DNA of 5,579 nucleotides, from positions 1-5,579 of the forward strand of contig CAKMNE010000100.1 of assembly GCA_927798505.1 (NCBI GenBank), given 5' to 3'. Both the position numbers and the translations under genes were made by a program. The DNA is from an uncultured Bacteroidales bacterium (GTDB lineage Bacteria > Bacteroidota > Bacteroidia > Bacteroidales > UBA932). Positions 5,452 through 5,579 of the stretch are shown here, piece after piece. Positions within the stretch are counted from its first letter, which is position 1. Every line of letters begins with the position of its first letter. Under the pieces are notes generated by a model. It had not been told where the DNA came from. It ran no database searches and worked only from the letters and a program-made list of their open reading frames with translations.

Positions 5452-5579
5452 ATGGAAATCGAAAAGCAAGACAAGGACCTGGTTGTCTCAGTGGGACAAA
5501 CCGAGGTTAAGCTCGCGCTTATGGAGAATCATAAGCTTATCGAGTACAGCCGAGAGTCAAGCCAGGGACACAGCTATTC
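5452..5579 (+). CDS. rng: Ribonuclease E/G family protein, N-terminal fragment (3' end outside window)
   Basis: RNase G is an endoribonuclease that matures the 5' end of 16S rRNA and takes part in mRNA decay. Seen: 42 codons plus 2 bases from the ATG at 5452. The pattern DLVVSVGQTEVKLALMENHKLIEY matches the start of the RNase E/G catalytic domain, where a short strand pair precedes the S1 subdomain. No catalytic or metal-binding residue falls within the fragment, so the call rests on this N-terminal pattern and on the neighbourhood, an HU gene and a short basic ribosomal-type gene, which I recall being next to rng in Bacteroidota. The start lies immediately after the T-tract of a terminator-like hairpin, with no adjacent Shine-Dalgarno site, so expression probably depends on read-through from the HU promoter. 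RNase E versus RNase G cannot be separated from this fragment. Confidence 0.75.
   Translation, partial: MEIEKQDKDLVVSVGQTEVKLALMENHKLIEYSRESSQGHSY

Noticed and set aside
5251..5469. Minus-strand 72-codon open frame over the microprotein and hairpin
   Set aside because: It crosses the terminator hairpin and two real genes, and its composition is explained by the Lys/Arg codons of the opposite strand.

Overview
The window looks like a chromosomal housekeeping segment from a member of the Bacteroidota, most likely Bacteroidales. The reasons are the protein sequences (HU, Lon, Ung and a secreted thioredoxin-like protein with an FG-QQ signal cleavage region), almost no Shine-Dalgarno sites before start codons, and promoter boxes matching the Bacteroides -7 consensus TAnnTTTG. 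Base composition is balanced by eye, and I see no mobile element, CRISPR array, tRNA or rRNA.

Layout: on the + strand, positions 1-1794 hold the end of an overlapping gene run: the C-terminal part of lnt (apolipoprotein N-acyltransferase), coaD (phosphopantetheine adenylyltransferase), a secreted thioredoxin-fold protein, and a 76-residue protein with a ribbon-helix-helix-like pattern. Running the opposite way, 4854-1791, is a two-gene unit lon-ung (ATP-dependent protease, uracil-DNA glycosylase). The two runs converge on a shared CTAG that supplies both stop codons. Positions 1-4854 contain no intergenic base: every neighbouring pair overlaps (4, 8, 17, 4 and 11 nt).

Positions 4855-5015 are the only sizeable intergenic region (161 bp). 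It carries two divergent candidate promoters with identical -7 boxes, one for lon and one for the rightward run. That run is an HU-family DNA-binding protein, a 29-residue very basic protein of the AURKAIP1/COX24 (mS38/bS22) type, an intrinsic-terminator-like hairpin, and the 5' end of a ribonuclease E/G family gene (rng) cut by the window edge.

The left run combines envelope lipoprotein maturation, coenzyme A synthesis and a periplasmic redox protein. The lon-ung pair covers protein and DNA quality control. The right run links nucleoid structure, a probable small-subunit ribosomal protein and an RNase whose family matures 16S rRNA. No clearly new multi-gene system is visible. The most interesting parts are the ribosomal microprotein, the hairpin and embedded AGGAGGT directly before rng, and the unassigned small protein ending the left run.
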